A DNA stretch of 64,000 nucleotides from Clostridium sp. K13. GTDB lineage: Bacteria; Bacillota; Clostridia; Clostridiales; Clostridiaceae. Location of the stretch: assembly GCF_019734195.1 (NCBI RefSeq), contig NZ_JAASHM010000001.1, forward strand, positions 62,001-126,000. Reading direction: 5' to 3'. Shown here piece by piece: positions 27,022-36,271 of this stretch (its first letter is position 1; the number at the start of each line of letters is the position of its first letter). The notes beneath the pieces are model-generated. The model saw only the letters and a list, made by a program, of their open reading frames with translations, ran no database searches and was not told the DNA's origin. The position numbers and the translations under genes are program-made.

Positions 27022-27067
27022 TAGGGGGGTAAAAGCTCCTAAGAGATAAATAGGAGTTGATGGTATG
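27022..27067 (+). promoter_or_regulatory. Hairpin masking the topA ribosome binding site
   Basis: AGCTCCTA (27034-27041) pairs with TAGGAGTT (27051-27058) over a 9-base loop. The right arm is the SD of topA, 8 bases before its ATG. A second purine run, GGGGGG (27024-27029), lies just upstream and could compete for CTCC. Confidence 0.55.
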
Positions 27068-29164
27068 GGTCAGAATCTTGTAATTGTAGAGTCACCTGCA
27101 AAAGCAAAGACAATTAGTAAATATTTAGGTAAGAATTATACAGTTGAAGCTTCAATGGGGCATGTTAGAGATTTGCCTAAAAGTAAATTAGGCGTTGATA
27201 TAGAAGATAATTTTAATCCCAAATATATAACTATTAGAGGAAAAGGTGAATTAATAACTAAATTAAAAAAAGCAGCTAAAAAAGCAGATAAAATTTATCT
27301 TGCAACCGACCCCGATAGAGAGGGTGAAGCAATATCTTGGCATTTAGCCAATATATTAAAGATTTCAGAAGATGATACATGCAGAATTGTATTTAATGAA
27401 ATAACAAAAGGTGCTGTAAAGGAATCTATAAAAGAAGCAAGAAAGATAAATTTAAATTTAGTTGATGCGCAACAAGCAAGAAGAGTATTAGATAGACTTG
27501 TTGGTTATGAAATAAGTCCTATACTATGGAAAAATGTTAAATGGGGATTAAGTGCTGGTAGAGTTCAATCAGCTGCACTAAAGCTTATTTGTGATAAAGA
27601 AGAGGAAATAAAGGCTTTTGAACCAAAAGAATATTGGACAGTAGATTGTGTTTTAAAAAAGGAAAGAAAAAAATTCCCAATAAAGCTAACAAAGTTTGAA
27701 AATAAAAAGATAGAAATAAATAACGAAGAAGAAGCAAATAAAATAATAAAAGATTTAGAAGAAAATGATTACAGAATAGATAAGGTGAAAAAAGGAAATA
27801 GATTAAAAAATCCATTACCACCATTTACAACAAGTACATTACAACAAGAAGCTTCTAAGAAGCTTAACTTTATGACTAAAAGAACTATGTCTATAGCACA
27901 GGCTCTTTATGAAGGTATTGATGTAAAAGGATATGGAACAGTAGGTTTAATAACTTATATGAGAACTGACTCTGTAAGAATTTCAGAAGAAGCTCAAAGT
28001 AAAGCAGTTGACTTTATAAAAGAAAACTATGGAAATGAATATCTTCCTGAAAAAGCTAGAGTTTACAAAAGTAAAAAAAATATTCAAGATGCTCATGAAG
28101 CTATAAGACCTTCTCATGTAGAAATAACACCAGAAATAGCAAAGGCAAGTTTATCACCTGAACAATATAAATTATATAGTTTAATATGGAAGAGATTTAT
28201 TGCAAGCCAAATGGCATCATGTTCATTAAATACTAATAGTATTAATATAGTAAATGGCGCATATTCATTTAAAGCATCAGGATCAACTATTAAATTTGAT
28301 GGATTTATGAAGATATATGACTATACAACAGAAGATGATGATAATGATGTAACATTGCCTGTGTTAGAAGAGGGTGAAGTATTATCACCAACATCAGTAG
28401 AAGGCAAACAACACTTTACACAACCTCCAGCAAGATATACAGAAGCATCTTTTGTAAAATTACTTGAGGAAAAGGGAATAGGTAGACCAAGTACTTATGT
28501 TCCTACTATTTCTACAATATTAAGTAGAGAATATGTAGTAAGAGAAAAGAAAAATTTAGTTCCAACAGAGTTAGGATTTATAGTAAATAATATAATGTCA
28601 GATTATTTTAAACAAATAGTTGATGTAGATTTTACAGCTGATATGGAAAGAAAGCTTGATTATATCGAAGAAGGTAGTGAAGAGTGGAAGGCTGTAGTAG
28701 GAGAATTCTTTGCGCCTCTTAAAATAGCTATTGATAAAGCAGAAAAAGAAATATCAAAAGTAGTAATTGAAGATAAAGTTAGTGATGTTCCATGCGATAA
28801 ATGTGGAAGAATGATGGTTATAAAGCGTGGAAGATATGGTACATTCTTAGCATGTCCTGGATATCCAGAATGTCATAATGCTAAGCCAATTGTTGAAGAA
28901 CTAGATGTTCCTTGTCCAAAATGTGGTGGAAAGATATTAGCTAAGAGAAGTAAAAAAGGAAAGAAATTCTTTGGATGCTCTAATTATCCAAATTGTGACT
29001 TTGTAAGTTGGAATGAACCAATAAAGGAACCATGTTCAAAATGTGGTAGTTATATGACTATTAAATATTCAAAGACTAAAGGTAAATATGCTATATGTTC
29101 AAATACTGAATGTGGAAATACAATGCCTTTAGAGGATGATACTGAAAAAAAAGACGATAAATAG
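27065..29164 (+). CDS. topA: DNA topoisomerase I
   Basis: It relaxes negative supercoils by single-strand passage. The protein has 699 residues: a TOPRIM domain (VESPAKAKTISKYL, TDPDREGEAISWH), the active-site region LITYMRTDSVRISEE with the catalytic tyrosine, and three C-terminal four-cysteine zinc ribbons starting at CDKCG, CPKCGG and CSKCGS. ATG 27065 follows TAGGAG, which may be masked by a hairpin. It precedes codY, without the xerC-like and clpQY genes that stand here in Bacillus. Confidence 0.98.
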   Translation: MGQNLVIVESPAKAKTISKYLGKNYTVEASMGHVRDLPKSKLGVDIEDNFNPKYITIRGKGELITKLKKAAKKADKIYLATDPDREGEAISWHLANILKISEDDTCRIVFNEITKGAVKESIKEARKINLNLVDAQQARRVLDRLVGYEISPILWKNVKWGLSAGRVQSAALKLICDKEEEIKAFEPKEYWTVDCVLKKERKKFPIKLTKFENKKIEINNEEEANKIIKDLEENDYRIDKVKKGNRLKNPLPPFTTSTLQQEASKKLNFMTKRTMSIAQALYEGIDVKGYGTVGLITYMRTDSVRISEEAQSKAVDFIKENYGNEYLPEKARVYKSKKNIQDAHEAIRPSHVEITPEIAKASLSPEQYKLYSLIWKRFIASQMASCSLNTNSINIVNGAYSFKASGSTIKFDGFMKIYDYTTEDDDNDVTLPVLEEGEVLSPTSVEGKQHFTQPPARYTEASFVKLLEEKGIGRPSTYVPTISTILSREYVVREKKNLVPTELGFIVNNIMSDYFKQIVDVDFTADMERKLDYIEEGSEEWKAVVGEFFAPLKIAIDKAEKEISKVVIEDKVSDVPCDKCGRMMVIKRGRYGTFLACPGYPECHNAKPIVEELDVPCPKCGGKILAKRSKKGKKFFGCSNYPNCDFVSWNEPIKEPCSKCGSYMTIKYSKTKGKYAICSNTECGNTMPLEDDTEKKDDK

Positions 29165-29206
29165 AATATCTTCGAATCACACCTTGTCGAAAGAATGTAA
29201 AAATTG

Positions 29207-29235
29207 TTGTAAAAAAAAATCTTATATGATAGTAT
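29207..29235 (+). promoter_or_regulatory. Predicted promoter for codY
   Basis: TTGTAA (29207-29212), a 17-bp spacer and TAGTAT (29230-29235), about 90 bases before codY. Confidence 0.5.
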
Positions 29236-29258
29236 AAGAATTAGAAGTGATATCTTAA

Positions 29259-29273
29259 AATTTTGAGAATTTT
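29259..29273 (+). promoter_or_regulatory. Putative CodY-binding box
   Basis: AATTTTGAGAATTTT matches the CodY consensus AATTTTCWGAAAATT at 12 of 15 positions. It lies downstream of the predicted codY promoter, where binding would block elongation. A further overlapping AATTTT-GAAAATT stretch follows. Confidence 0.5.
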
Positions 29274-29321
29274 GAAAATTAACAATTTAGTGATAAGGCT
29301 TATGATGGGGGGAGTATTTAA

Positions 29322-30098
29322 TTGTCATCATTATTAAATAAAACTAGAAGATTAAATAAGATTTTACAAAAGGGTGGTGCAGACCCGGTAGTATTCGACG
29401 ATATATGCAAACTTTTAAGTGAAGTATTAGAATGTAACGTATATATAATTAGTAGAAAAGGAAAAGTTTTAGGACATACTTTTTCAACAGATTTTGAATG
29501 TGGAATAATGAAAAAGTATGTTTTAGAAGAAGGTAGATTTCCAATAGGATATAATGAAAGCCTATTAAAAATTTCAGAAACTTTAGCAAATTCTAAAAGT
29601 AATGGCAACTGTGTATTTAAGGGTGAAGGAGCTTGTGAAGTTTCTAATAAGATATCTACAATAGTACCTATAGTAGGTAATCGTGAAAGAATGGGAACAT
29701 TGCTTTTAGCAAGATTCGGTGAAGAATTTACAGATGAAGATTTAGTTTTAGCAGAACATAGTACAACTATAGTTGGAATGGAAATGTTAAGAGCTAAGCA
29801 ATTTGAACTAGAAGAAGAAGCAAGAAAGAAAGCTGTTGTTCAATTAGCCATTGGAACTTTATCTTATTCTGAATTAGAAGCTGTAGAGCATATATTCAAC
29901 GAATTAGAAGGTAATGAAGGATTATTAGTTGCATCTAAAATTGCAGATAAAGTAGGAATAACAAGAAGTGTTATTGTAAATGCATTAAGAAAGTTTGAAA
30001 GTGCTGGTGTAATTGAGTCAAGATCTTTAGGGATGAAGGGAACTCATATTAAAATTTTAAATGAAAAATTAGTAGAAGAATTAAAGAAGATAAGATAG
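29322..30098 (+). CDS. codY: GTP-sensing transcriptional repressor CodY
   Basis: The global regulator that senses GTP and branched-chain amino acids and represses starvation and virulence genes. It has 258 residues: an N-terminal GAF ligand domain ([15 protein letters not shown] to about 150) and a C-terminal winged helix with [22 protein letters not shown] is the start: GGGGGGAG lies just upstream and the residues match the family N-terminus. A CodY-like box in its leader suggests self-control. It is followed by a strong terminator. Confidence 0.97.
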   Translation: MSSLLNKTRRLNKILQKGGADPVVFDDICKLLSEVLECNVYIISRKGKVLGHTFSTDFECGIMKKYVLEEGRFPIGYNESLLKISETLANSKSNGNCVFKGEGACEVSNKISTIVPIVGNRERMGTLLLARFGEEFTDEDLVLAEHSTTIVGMEMLRAKQFELEEEARKKAVVQLAIGTLSYSELEAVEHIFNELEGNEGLLVASKIADKVGITRSVIVNALRKFESAGVIESRSLGMKGTHIKILNEKLVEELKKIR

Positions 30099-30100
30099 AA

Positions 30101-30133
30101 AATAAGCTATACAGAAGTATAGCTTATTTTTAT
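30101..30133 (+). terminator. Terminator after codY
   Basis: AATAAGCTATAC (30101-30112) and GTATAGCTTATT (30117-30128), a 12-bp stem with a 4-base loop, then T residues. Confidence 0.88.
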
Positions 30134-30237
30134 ACAATAGAATCTTTATTATAGAAAGAAAAAAGTTTTATATTTTATAATTAGGATATAATATATAGTG
30201 AATATTTAAACTTATATAAGAATATTAGTATTTAAGC

Positions 30238-30278
30238 AGTTTTATTATATGAATAAAACTATAAAATTATAGTTTTAT
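30238..30278. repeat. Two overlapping inverted repeats upstream of rpsB
   Basis: AGTTTTATT (30238-30246) pairs with AATAAAACT (30252-30260), but the latter is also part of ATAAAACTATAA (30253-30264), which pairs with TTATAGTTTTAT (30267-30278). Only one can form at a time. They lie upstream of the rpsB promoter in a 348-bp gap without ORFs, so protein binding to DNA is likelier than an RNA role. Confidence 0.45.
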
Positions 30279-30309
30279 GACGGTAAAAATAAAATATGCA
30301 AAAAATATG

Positions 30310-30338
30310 TTGCTAGTATATAAAGCTTATGATATACT
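30310..30338 (+). promoter_or_regulatory. Predicted promoter for rpsB-tsf
   Basis: TTGCTA (30310-30315), a 17-bp spacer and TATACT (30333-30338). It gives a leader of about 100 bases. Confidence 0.65.
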
Positions 30339-30344
30339 AACGTA

Positions 30345-30446
30345 GGTAAATAAATACGCACATAACCCAATTTATAAAGTTGGTGCCTAATTTTGGGAAG
30401 CTTTATAAGAATGAAGGTTGTGGAGGAAAAACCAGGAGGTAACAAA
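30345..30446 (+). promoter_or_regulatory. Structured leader of rpsB (possible S2 autoregulatory site)
   Basis: TTTATAAAG near 30371 can pair with CTTTATAA near 30402, while CCCAA (about 30366) can pair with TTGG or TTGGG further on. The two folds use overlapping bases. Ribosomal protein leaders upstream of rpsB are known in other bacteria; assignment here rests on position and pairing. Confidence 0.4.
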
Positions 30447-31148
30447 ATGTCAGTTATATCAATGAAACAATTATTAGAAGCAGGCGTTCACTTTGGACAC
30501 CAAACAAGAAGATGGAACCCTAAGATGGCTCCATATATATTCACAGAAAGAAACGGAATATATATAATAGATCTTCAAAAGACAGTTAAGAAGGTAGAAG
30601 AAGCTTACAACTTCATCAGAGAAGTATCAACTGAAGGAAAAGACATTCTTTTCGTTGGAACTAAGAAACAAGCTCAAGAAGCTATTCAAGAAGAAGCTAT
30701 AAGATCAAACATGCACTTCGTTAACAACAGATGGTTAGGTGGTATGTTAACTAACTTCAAAACTATCAAAACTAGAATTAAGAGATTAGAAGAATTACAA
30801 CAAATGGAACAAGATGGAACATTTGATGTTTTACCTAAGAAAGAAGTAATCAAGTTAAAAGGCGAAATGGAAAAATTACAAACTAACCTTGGTGGTATCA
30901 CTAACTTAGATGTTAACAACATCGGAGCTATGTTTGTAGTTGACCCAAGAAAAGAAAAGAACGCTATATCAGAAGCTAAAATCTTAGGAATCCCAGTAGT
31001 AGCTATCGTAGATACTAACTGTGATCCAGAAGAAGTTGATTACGTAATCCCAGGAAACGACGATGCTATCAGAGCTGTTAAATTAATAACTGCTAAATTA
31101 GCTGATGGAATCATCGAAGGAAGACAAGGCGAACAATTAGCTGAGTAA
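30447..31148 (+). CDS. rpsB: 30S ribosomal protein S2
   Basis: A small-subunit protein needed for initiation and for S1 binding where present. It has 233 residues and begins [19 protein letters not shown], with [15 protein letters not shown] and [11 protein letters not shown]-type later motifs. CAGGAGGT precedes ATG 30447; the open frame back to 30393 falls in the leader and has no support. Codons are those of a highly expressed gene. tsf follows after 86 bases. Confidence 0.97.
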   Translation: MSVISMKQLLEAGVHFGHQTRRWNPKMAPYIFTERNGIYIIDLQKTVKKVEEAYNFIREVSTEGKDILFVGTKKQAQEAIQEEAIRSNMHFVNNRWLGGMLTNFKTIKTRIKRLEELQQMEQDGTFDVLPKKEVIKLKGEMEKLQTNLGGITNLDVNNIGAMFVVDPRKEKNAISEAKILGIPVVAIVDTNCDPEEVDYVIPGNDDAIRAVKLITAKLADGIIEGRQGEQLAE

Positions 31149-31155
31149 TAATTTT

Positions 31156-31205
31156 AAGAGGTAGGTGAGGGCAACTTCATTTACCTTTTAACCTAAAATA
31201 AGGTT
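31156..31205 (+). promoter_or_regulatory. Alternative hairpins between rpsB and tsf
   Basis: AAGAGGTA (31156-31163) pairs with TACCTTTT (31182-31189), and AACCT (31190-31194) pairs with AGGTT (31201-31205). AGGT of the second can also pair with ACCT of the first. It may tune the S2 to EF-Ts ratio. Confidence 0.35.
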
Positions 31206-31234
31206 TACATTTAATGTCAAGGAGGAATTTAATA

Positions 31235-32146
31235 ATGATAACTGCTAAATCAGTTAAAGAATTAAGAGAAATGACTGGCGCAGGAATGATGGACTGCAAA
31301 AAGGCTTTAGTTGAAACTGAAGGAAATATAGAAAAAGCTGTTGAATTTTTAAGAGAAAAGGGATTAGCTGCTGCTGCTAAAAAAGCTGGTAGAGTTGCTG
31401 CTGAAGGTATCGTTAAGACTTTCGTTTCAGCTGACAAGAAAACTGCTGCTATGGTAGAAGTTAACTGTGAAACTGACTTCGTTGCTGCTAACGAAGAGTT
31501 CGTAGCTTTCGCTACAAAAGTTGCTGAAATAGCTGCTAACACTTCTGCTACAACTGCTGAAGAATTAGTTGCTGAAAAGTTTGATGGAGAAGCTACTATT
31601 ACAGAAGCTTTAACAGCTTTAATTGCAAAATTAGGCGAAAACATGACAGTAAGAAGATTTGTTAAATTCAACATCGAAAACGGAGCTATTGCTAGCTACA
31701 TTCACGGTGGCGGAAGAATTGGTGTTATGGTAGAAGTTGCTTGTGACACTGATAGCGCTGTATTAGAAGAAGTTGCAAGAGAAGTTTGTATGCAAGTTGC
31801 TGCGGCAAATCCTCTATTCTTAAGCAGAGAACAAGTAGATAACGAAGCTTTAGAAAAAGAAAAAGAAATCTACAGAGTTCAAGCATTAAATGAAGGAAAA
31901 CCTGAAAAGATCGTTGACAAAATGGTAATGGGAAGAATCCAAAAGTACTACAAAGAAGTTTGTCTTTTAGATCAAGCATGGGTTAAAGATGGAGATAAAT
32001 CAATAGCTAAATTCTTAGAAGAAAAATCTAAAGAAGTTGGTTCTCCAATAACTATTACAAGATACGCTAGATTCGAAAGAGGAGAAGGTATCGAAAAAGT
32101 TGAAGAAGACTTCGCTGCAGAAGTTGCTAAAACTATGGGTATGTAA
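31235..32146 (+). CDS. tsf: Elongation factor Ts
   Basis: The guanine nucleotide exchange factor for EF-Tu. It has 303 residues, starting [20 protein letters not shown], with the core signature [18 protein letters not shown] precedes ATG 31235; an ATG at 31214 lies before the SD and was rejected. Highly expressed codon pattern. Ends at a terminator that partly separates it from pyrH. Confidence 0.97.
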   Translation: MITAKSVKELREMTGAGMMDCKKALVETEGNIEKAVEFLREKGLAAAAKKAGRVAAEGIVKTFVSADKKTAAMVEVNCETDFVAANEEFVAFATKVAEIAANTSATTAEELVAEKFDGEATITEALTALIAKLGENMTVRRFVKFNIENGAIASYIHGGGRIGVMVEVACDTDSAVLEEVAREVCMQVAAANPLFLSREQVDNEALEKEKEIYRVQALNEGKPEKIVDKMVMGRIQKYYKEVCLLDQAWVKDGDKSIAKFLEEKSKEVGSPITITRYARFERGEGIEKVEEDFAAEVAKTMGM

Positions 32147-32926
<780 letters not shown>

Positions 32927-32939
32927 TAGGGAGGATTAT

Positions 32940-33497
32940 ATGATAAAAGAATTATTAAGTACAGCAGAATCAAAAATGCAAAAGACTATTTCTGTTTTAA
33001 CTTCAGATTTAACAACATTAAAAGCTGGTAGAGCTAACCCTAAGATGCTTGATAGAATACAAGTAGAAGCATATGGTGGATTATGCCCAATTGAACAAGT
33101 TGGTAACATATCTGCTCCAGAACCAAGAATGTTAGTTATAACTCCATGGGATAAGTCATTATTAAGAGATATCGAAAAGGCAATTTTAAAATCTGACCTT
33201 GGAATTAACCCATCTAATGATGGATCTATAATTAGATTATTAGTTCCAGAATTAACAGAAGAAACAAGAAAAAATCTTGTTAAAAATGTTAAAAAGTTAG
33301 GTGAAGATGCTAAAGTAGCAATTAGATCTATAAGAAGAGATGCTAATGAAAAGATTAAAGCATTAAAAAAGGATGGACATATTTCAGAAGATGAAGTTAA
33401 AAAGGGTGAAGAAGCTGTTCAAAAGAAGACAGATCAATTTGTTAAAGAAATAGATTCACTTGTTGTAGCTAAGGAAAAAGAGATTATGTCAATTTAA
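32940..33497 (+). CDS. frr: Ribosome recycling factor
   Basis: With EF-G it splits post-termination ribosomes. It has 185 residues: a three-helix bundle with a small beta domain, with SDLTTLKAGRANPKML, ISAPEPRMLVITPWD and NEKIKALKKDG. GGGAGGAT precedes the ATG. It is co-transcribed with pyrH and ends in a terminator whose stem starts at its last base. Confidence 0.97.
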   Translation: MIKELLSTAESKMQKTISVLTSDLTTLKAGRANPKMLDRIQVEAYGGLCPIEQVGNISAPEPRMLVITPWDKSLLRDIEKAILKSDLGINPSNDGSIIRLLVPELTEETRKNLVKNVKKLGEDAKVAIRSIRRDANEKIKALKKDGHISEDEVKKGEEAVQKKTDQFVKEIDSLVVAKEKEIMSI

Positions 33498-33523
33498 AAC
33501 CTGCTATTTAGCAGGTTTTTTTC
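33497..33523 (+). terminator. Terminator after frr
   Basis: AAACCTGCTA (33497-33506) and TAGCAGGTTT (33509-33518) with a 2-base nominal loop, then a T run. Confidence 0.85.
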
Positions 33524-33580
33524 TTAAGTGAAATTTTAATGTTTAGGTTTTATATAAAGTAAATTGGAGGCAGGAAGCAA

Positions 33581-34339
33581 ATGTTTAATTTTTTTAAAGC
33601 TACTAAAAATAATGAAGAATTAAATATAGAATTAGATGAAAAAAATGTTCCTCAACATGTAGCTATAATAATGGATGGAAATGGTAGATGGGCTAAGCAA
33701 AGAAATATGCCTAGAACTATGGGACATAAAGCTGGAGTTGAAACTATCAGAAGAATAGTAAAGGAAGCTGATAGATTAGGAATAAAATATATAACTCTAT
33801 ATGCCTTTTCAACTGAGAATTGGAAAAGACCAAAGGATGAAGTTAATGCTCTAATGAAGCTTTTAGTGCAATATTTAAAAAGTGAAGTTAGTGAGTTACA
33901 TAAAAATGGCGTTATATTAAGAGTTTTAGGTGATATAAGTGCACTTCAAGAGGATTGTAAAAAAGAAATTGAAGATTCTATAGAGTTAACAAAAAATAAT
34001 ACTGGGTTAGTATTGAATGTTGCCTTTAATTATGGTGGAAGAGATGAAATTATAAGAGCGGTACAAAATATAGTGACAGATGTAGAAAGTGGTAAAATAA
34101 ATAAAGCTGATATTACAAAAGAGAGATTTTCAGATTATTTATACACTAATAACTGTCCAGACCCAGATTTAATAATAAGACCTTCAGGTGAACAAAGAAT
34201 AAGTAATTTCTTATTATGGCAATGTGCATATTCAGAATTTTGGTATTCTAATGTAAACTGGCCAGATTTTAGCGAAAAAGATTTACAAAAAGCCATTTAT
34301 GATTATCAAAATAGAGATAGAAGATATGGTGGCGTTTAG
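33581..34339 (+). CDS. uppS: Isoprenyl transferase (undecaprenyl diphosphate synthase)
   Basis: It builds the C55 lipid carrier for cell-wall synthesis from farnesyl and isopentenyl diphosphates. The protein has 252 residues, with IIMDGNGRWAKQR, TLYAFSTENWKRP and IIRPSGEQRISNFLLWQ. GGAGGCAGG precedes the ATG. cdsA follows after 18 bases. Confidence 0.97.
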   Translation: MFNFFKATKNNEELNIELDEKNVPQHVAIIMDGNGRWAKQRNMPRTMGHKAGVETIRRIVKEADRLGIKYITLYAFSTENWKRPKDEVNALMKLLVQYLKSEVSELHKNGVILRVLGDISALQEDCKKEIEDSIELTKNNTGLVLNVAFNYGGRDEIIRAVQNIVTDVESGKINKADITKERFSDYLYTNNCPDPDLIIRPSGEQRISNFLLWQCAYSEFWYSNVNWPDFSEKDLQKAIYDYQNRDRRYGGV

Positions 34340-34357
34340 TTAGAGGAGGTTAGAAGG

Positions 34358-35152
34358 TTGAAGTTAAATAGTAGGTATTTAGGAGCACTTGTACTTGCTC
34401 CATTATTAATTTTTGTACTTTTAGGTGGATTACCACTAAAGTTATTTACTATAGCATTATCAGTATGTGGATTATATGAATTTTATAATGCTTTAAAAAC
34501 AAAGGAAATAAAAAGTATTCCAATAATTAGTTACATTTTATTAATTGTTTATTATGCTTTTAATAATGATTTTGAAAAAATGATGTATATTTTAGTTATA
34601 GCTATGGTAATAGCATTGATAATACCAATAGTTGATTTAAAATATTCTTTTGTAGATGTAGCTATAACATTCTTAGGATTTATTTATGTTGTAATATTAT
34701 TTAGTTTTATTCCACTAGTTAATGAAAAGGTTGCCGGACAATATTTAGTATGGCTAATATTCATAGGATCATGGCTTTCTGATACTGTTGCTTACTATTT
34801 TGGAAGATTCTTTGGTAAACATAAGCTTTGCCCAAAAGTAAGTCCTAAAAAAACTATTGAAGGATCAATAGGTGGATTTTTAGGTGCTACTATTGGATGT
34901 GGTTTATTTGGTGTTGCAGTTAGTGCTTATGTTCCAGAAGTAAGTATAATTCATTTCTTCTTAATAGGAGCATTATGTGGAATAATGGGACAGTTTGGAG
35001 ATTTAGTTGCATCATCTATTAAAAGGTTTGTTGGCTTAAAAGATTATAGTAATCTTATTCCAGGGCATGGTGGTATATTAGATAGATTTGATTCAATTTT
35101 ATTTAATGCAGTAGTTGTTTTTTATTATTTAACATTTATAGTGGGAATTTAA
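34358..35152 (+). CDS. cdsA: Phosphatidate cytidylyltransferase
   Basis: It makes CDP-diacylglycerol from phosphatidic acid and CTP, in the membrane. It has 264 residues, about eight hydrophobic segments and the C-terminal family signature SPKKTIEGSIGG with IPGHGGILDRFDS. TTG 34358 is the start, behind GAGGAGGT. It follows uppS as in most Firmicutes, but the usual next gene dxr is separated from it by a terminator and an AI-2E family gene. Confidence 0.96.
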   Translation: MKLNSRYLGALVLAPLLIFVLLGGLPLKLFTIALSVCGLYEFYNALKTKEIKSIPIISYILLIVYYAFNNDFEKMMYILVIAMVIALIIPIVDLKYSFVDVAITFLGFIYVVILFSFIPLVNEKVAGQYLVWLIFIGSWLSDTVAYYFGRFFGKHKLCPKVSPKKTIEGSIGGFLGATIGCGLFGVAVSAYVPEVSIIHFFLIGALCGIMGQFGDLVASSIKRFVGLKDYSNLIPGHGGILDRFDSILFNAVVVFYYLTFIVGI

Positions 35153-35160
35153 TCAAGTTA

Positions 35161-35194
35161 AGATACAGTAGATTAAGTACTGTATCTTTTTTTG
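35161..35194 (+). terminator. Terminator after cdsA
   Basis: AGATACAGTA (35161-35170) and TACTGTATCT (35178-35187) with a 7-base loop, then T7. Confidence 0.88.
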
Positions 35195-35281
35195 TATACT
35201 AAAATATAGTCTAAATTATAATATTCACTAATAAATTAATAATATAAATTGTTATAATAGTAATTTAAAGTGGGGGAGAAA

Positions 35282-36262
35282 ATGCGGTTATATAATGGGT
35301 ATAAAAAGCACCATCAATATAAAACATTAGTGGATTTATTATTTTTATTATTAATATTTGTAATTATAACATTTGCAATAAAAAATTATTTTAAACCTTT
35401 CTTAACTATTCTTATTTTAATTATTTTATCAACACCAATTTATGATATGTTGAAAAAAGTAATTAATAAAAAAGAAATTGCAGGAGCATTAACAATTTTA
35501 ATAATTAATATAGTATTATTTTGTTTTATATTTTATTTTGGAAATTCAATTGTGGGACTATTTCAAAAGTTTTATGTAGAGCATTTAGATGGAATAAAAG
35601 AATTTATAGAAAATATTAAAAATATATTTAATATTGATATAGAAAGAATGATACAAAATAATTCACATAGCTTAAGTTCTTTAACTTTTAAAAATGGTTT
35701 AGCAATAACAGGGCAAGGAATTTTATCTTATATAATTGCTAACATTTGTGTATATTTTATTTCAGTTGATAAAAAATTATTTTTAAAATTACTAAATTGT
35801 TTATTACCTTATGATATTGTGGATACTATAAGAGAAAAAAAGAATAATTTAAGAGAAGTAGTGAAGATTGAATTAAAATTAGTAATTATATGTATGGTTA
35901 TAACTATTATAGGATTTAAAATATTGAGAGTACCTAGTGCTATATTTTTAGGTTTTATATGTGGTATATTAGATATACTACCATATGTAGGAACTATAAT
36001 TGTATTTATTCCAATTATAATATACAATATAATAATGAAAGAGTATTTACTAGTGATTGGATTAATAGCATTATATTTGTTATTACAAGTAGTAAGAGAA
36101 ATATTAGAACTTAAGTTTCTTAGTTCTAAGTTAGATATTCATCCGTTAGTAGTAATGCTTTCCATGTATATAGGCGCAGAAATATTTGGAATAATAGGAT
36201 TGTTAATAGGACCTATATACTGTTTAATTGCAAAAGACATAATATACGAAGGAACATTATAG
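35282..36262 (+). CDS. AI-2E family transporter (PerM-like permease)
   Basis: A multipass membrane protein of the AI-2E/PerM/YtvI family; members export small molecules, act in Na+/H+ exchange or work in sporulation, so the substrate here is open. It has 326 residues with about seven hydrophobic segments, a family-typical long soluble stretch between segments 3 and 4 (about 100-140), and the C-terminal motif IHPLVVMLSMYIGAEIFGI. GGGGGAG before ATG 35282 sets the start. The gene lies 10 bases before dxr and is probably co-transcribed with it. Confidence 0.88.
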   Translation: MRLYNGYKKHHQYKTLVDLLFLLLIFVIITFAIKNYFKPFLTILILIILSTPIYDMLKKVINKKEIAGALTILIINIVLFCFIFYFGNSIVGLFQKFYVEHLDGIKEFIENIKNIFNIDIERMIQNNSHSLSSLTFKNGLAITGQGILSYIIANICVYFISVDKKLFLKLLNCLLPYDIVDTIREKKNNLREVVKIELKLVIICMVITIIGFKILRVPSAIFLGFICGILDILPYVGTIIVFIPIIIYNIIMKEYLLVIGLIALYLLLQVVREILELKFLSSKLDIHPLVVMLSMYIGAEIFGIIGLLIGPIYCLIAKDIIYEGTL

Positions 36263-36271
36263 GAGGTATTA

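Noticed and set aside
31177-31674. A 165-codon - strand frame across tsf
   Set aside because: Low-complexity alanine/serine/valine product opposite a certain, highly expressed gene.
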